Source: Hyphomicrobiales bacterium (GTDB lineage: Bacteria > Pseudomonadota > Alphaproteobacteria > Rhizobiales > Beijerinckiaceae). Taken from it: a stretch of 5,309 bases of DNA. The stretch lies in assembly GCA_003567055.1 (NCBI GenBank), contig PXAW01000363.1, forward strand, positions 1 to 5,309, in the 5' to 3' direction. The translations under genes and the position numbers were made by a program. The notes beneath the pieces are model-generated. The model was not told the origin of the DNA. It was given only the letters and a program-made list of their open reading frames with translations, and made no database searches. This document shows positions 4,633-5,309 of this stretch, piece after piece (position 1 is the first letter of the stretch; each line of letters opens with the position of its first letter).

Positions 4633-5309
4633 TTACGGAATGCCGGCCCTACGCAAGCCGTCGAGGAAGGTATCCATCTGGTCCTCGCGCTTGACGTAGA
4701 AGAGACGCTCCTTCGCGAAGGCGCGCGTAAAGCCCGGACGGGCCTCGCAAAGCGCCGAGATCGCAGGTGGCAGATCTTCGCCAGCACCGAGATGCCCGAG
4801 GGCCGAGACCAGATTGGCCTTCGACCAGTAATGGGCATTGGGGGTGTTCGCGGCGCGCCGTGACCATTGCGCTGCCTCGTCGAATTGCCCGGCGAAGAGA
4901 TGAGCAAGCGAGCGGTAGGCCATGAAGGCCCAGCGGAACGGGTCGTGCGGGCCGAGTTCGAGGGCCTTGTCGAACATCCGCAGGGAGACGTCGATCTCGC
5001 CCTCATAGGCGAGCGAATCGCCGAGCCCGCAATAGGACAGCGCGTGGCAGGGATTGAGCGATACGGCCGTTTCGAGCGCATCGATGGCGAGCGCATATTC
5101 GCAACGCGCAAGGCGCACGCGCCCGAGGGCGAACCAGGCATTCGCATCGAGATCATCACGCGCCACGGCTTCACGGGCAAGCGCCAGAGCCTCGTCGAGG
5201 CGCGCCTGGTCGACCGGTCCTTCGAAATAGACGGCTTCCAGGATGATCGTATAGGCGAGACGGGCATAGGGTTCGGCGTAATCGGGATCGAGCCGGATCG
5301 CCTGGCGCA
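4633..5309 (-). CDS. C-terminal TPR region of a winged-helix/TolB/TPR-type regulator, partial at the right edge
   Basis: The gene enters from the right edge on the - strand and ends at the TAA at 4633-4635. The visible 224 residues are tetratricopeptide repeats: AIRLDPDYAEPYARLAYT (about 3-20), DANAWFALGRVRLARCEYAL (54-73), LETAVSLNPCHALSYCGLGD (78-97), and FDKALELGPHDPFRWAFMAY (112-131). Two degenerate repeats and a capping segment, ending RRAGIP, follow. The opening RQAIRLDPDYA motif and the 'LDPFRW'-like repeat match the C-terminal half of proteins with an N-terminal winged helix and a TolB-like domain, the family of the truncated regulator at 91-762. The missing N-terminal part lies beyond 5309. 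TPRs normally mediate protein contacts. It is a paralogue or displaced counterpart of that fragment. A GTG at 5166 can serve as an internal start, but the frame is open to the edge and the homology runs through, so it is not the true start. Confidence 0.8.
   Translation of the reverse strand, partial: RQAIRLDPDYAEPYARLAYTIILEAVYFEGPVDQARLDEALALAREAVARDDLDANAWFALGRVRLARCEYALAIDALETAVSLNPCHALSYCGLGDSLAYEGEIDVSLRMFDKALELGPHDPFRWAFMAYRSLAHLFAGQFDEAAQWSRRAANTPNAHYWSKANLVSALGHLGAGEDLPPAISALCEARPGFTRAFAKERLFYVKREDQMDTFLDGLRRAGIP

Noticed and set aside
4386..5267. 293-residue Arg/Ser/Pro-rich open frame on the - strand
   Set aside because: It is an out-of-frame shadow of the TPR gene; its last part over 4390-4632 has no recognisable motif or start signal.
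1..5309. CRISPR array, insertion sequence, tRNA or toxin-antitoxin module
   Set aside because: No regularly spaced repeats, transposase motifs, cloverleaf-like sequence or small paired genes are visible; the gene fragments show breakage but no mobile element.

Overview
The window is high-GC bacterial DNA (roughly 65% or more over most of its length). It fits an alphaproteobacterium or a similar GC-rich proteobacterium: tight GGAGG-type ribosome binding sites, strong G/C third-position preference, and a winged-helix/TolB-like/TPR regulator family that is common there. The taxonomic call is inference from composition and gene families only.

Layout. (1) Positions 1 to about 177 hold the C-terminal part of a cyclic-nucleotide-binding-domain gene on the + strand. 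Its base and codon use are visibly different, and it is cut off abruptly. (2) Butted against it tail to tail, on the - strand, is the N-terminal half of a winged-helix/TolB-like regulator (start at 762); its family homology also stops near 177. (3) A complete class I SAM-dependent methyltransferase lies at 877-1788 (-). (4) A 268-base divergent intergenic region carries a perfect 11-bp tandem repeat and a 7-bp dyad. (5) A + strand cluster follows: a DsrE-family protein (2057-2422), an exported DUF302-like protein (2469-2942), and, overlapping its stop codon by 4 bases, a headless argC remnant (2939-3469) that keeps only the C-terminal half of N-acetyl-gamma-glutamyl-phosphate reductase. (6) A NYN-domain plus LOTUS/OST-HTH putative RNase lies at 3598-4389 (+), preceded by a leader with mutually exclusive short hairpins. 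(7) A 243-base gap with a strong 11-bp hairpin precedes (8) the C-terminal TPR half of a second winged-helix/TolB/TPR-type gene on the - strand, which runs off the right edge.

How the parts fit. The DsrE and DUF302-like genes may be co-transcribed and could act in sulfur or redox/metal handling, but no pathway is shown. The other genes look like unrelated housekeeping or accessory genes. The most striking theme is breakage: three gene fragments (cNMP domain, winged-helix regulator, argC) and one sharp compositional junction near 177. These indicate past rearrangement or, for the 177 junction, possibly an assembly chimera. I see no CRISPR array, tRNA, rRNA, transposase, attachment site or convincing new multi-gene system.
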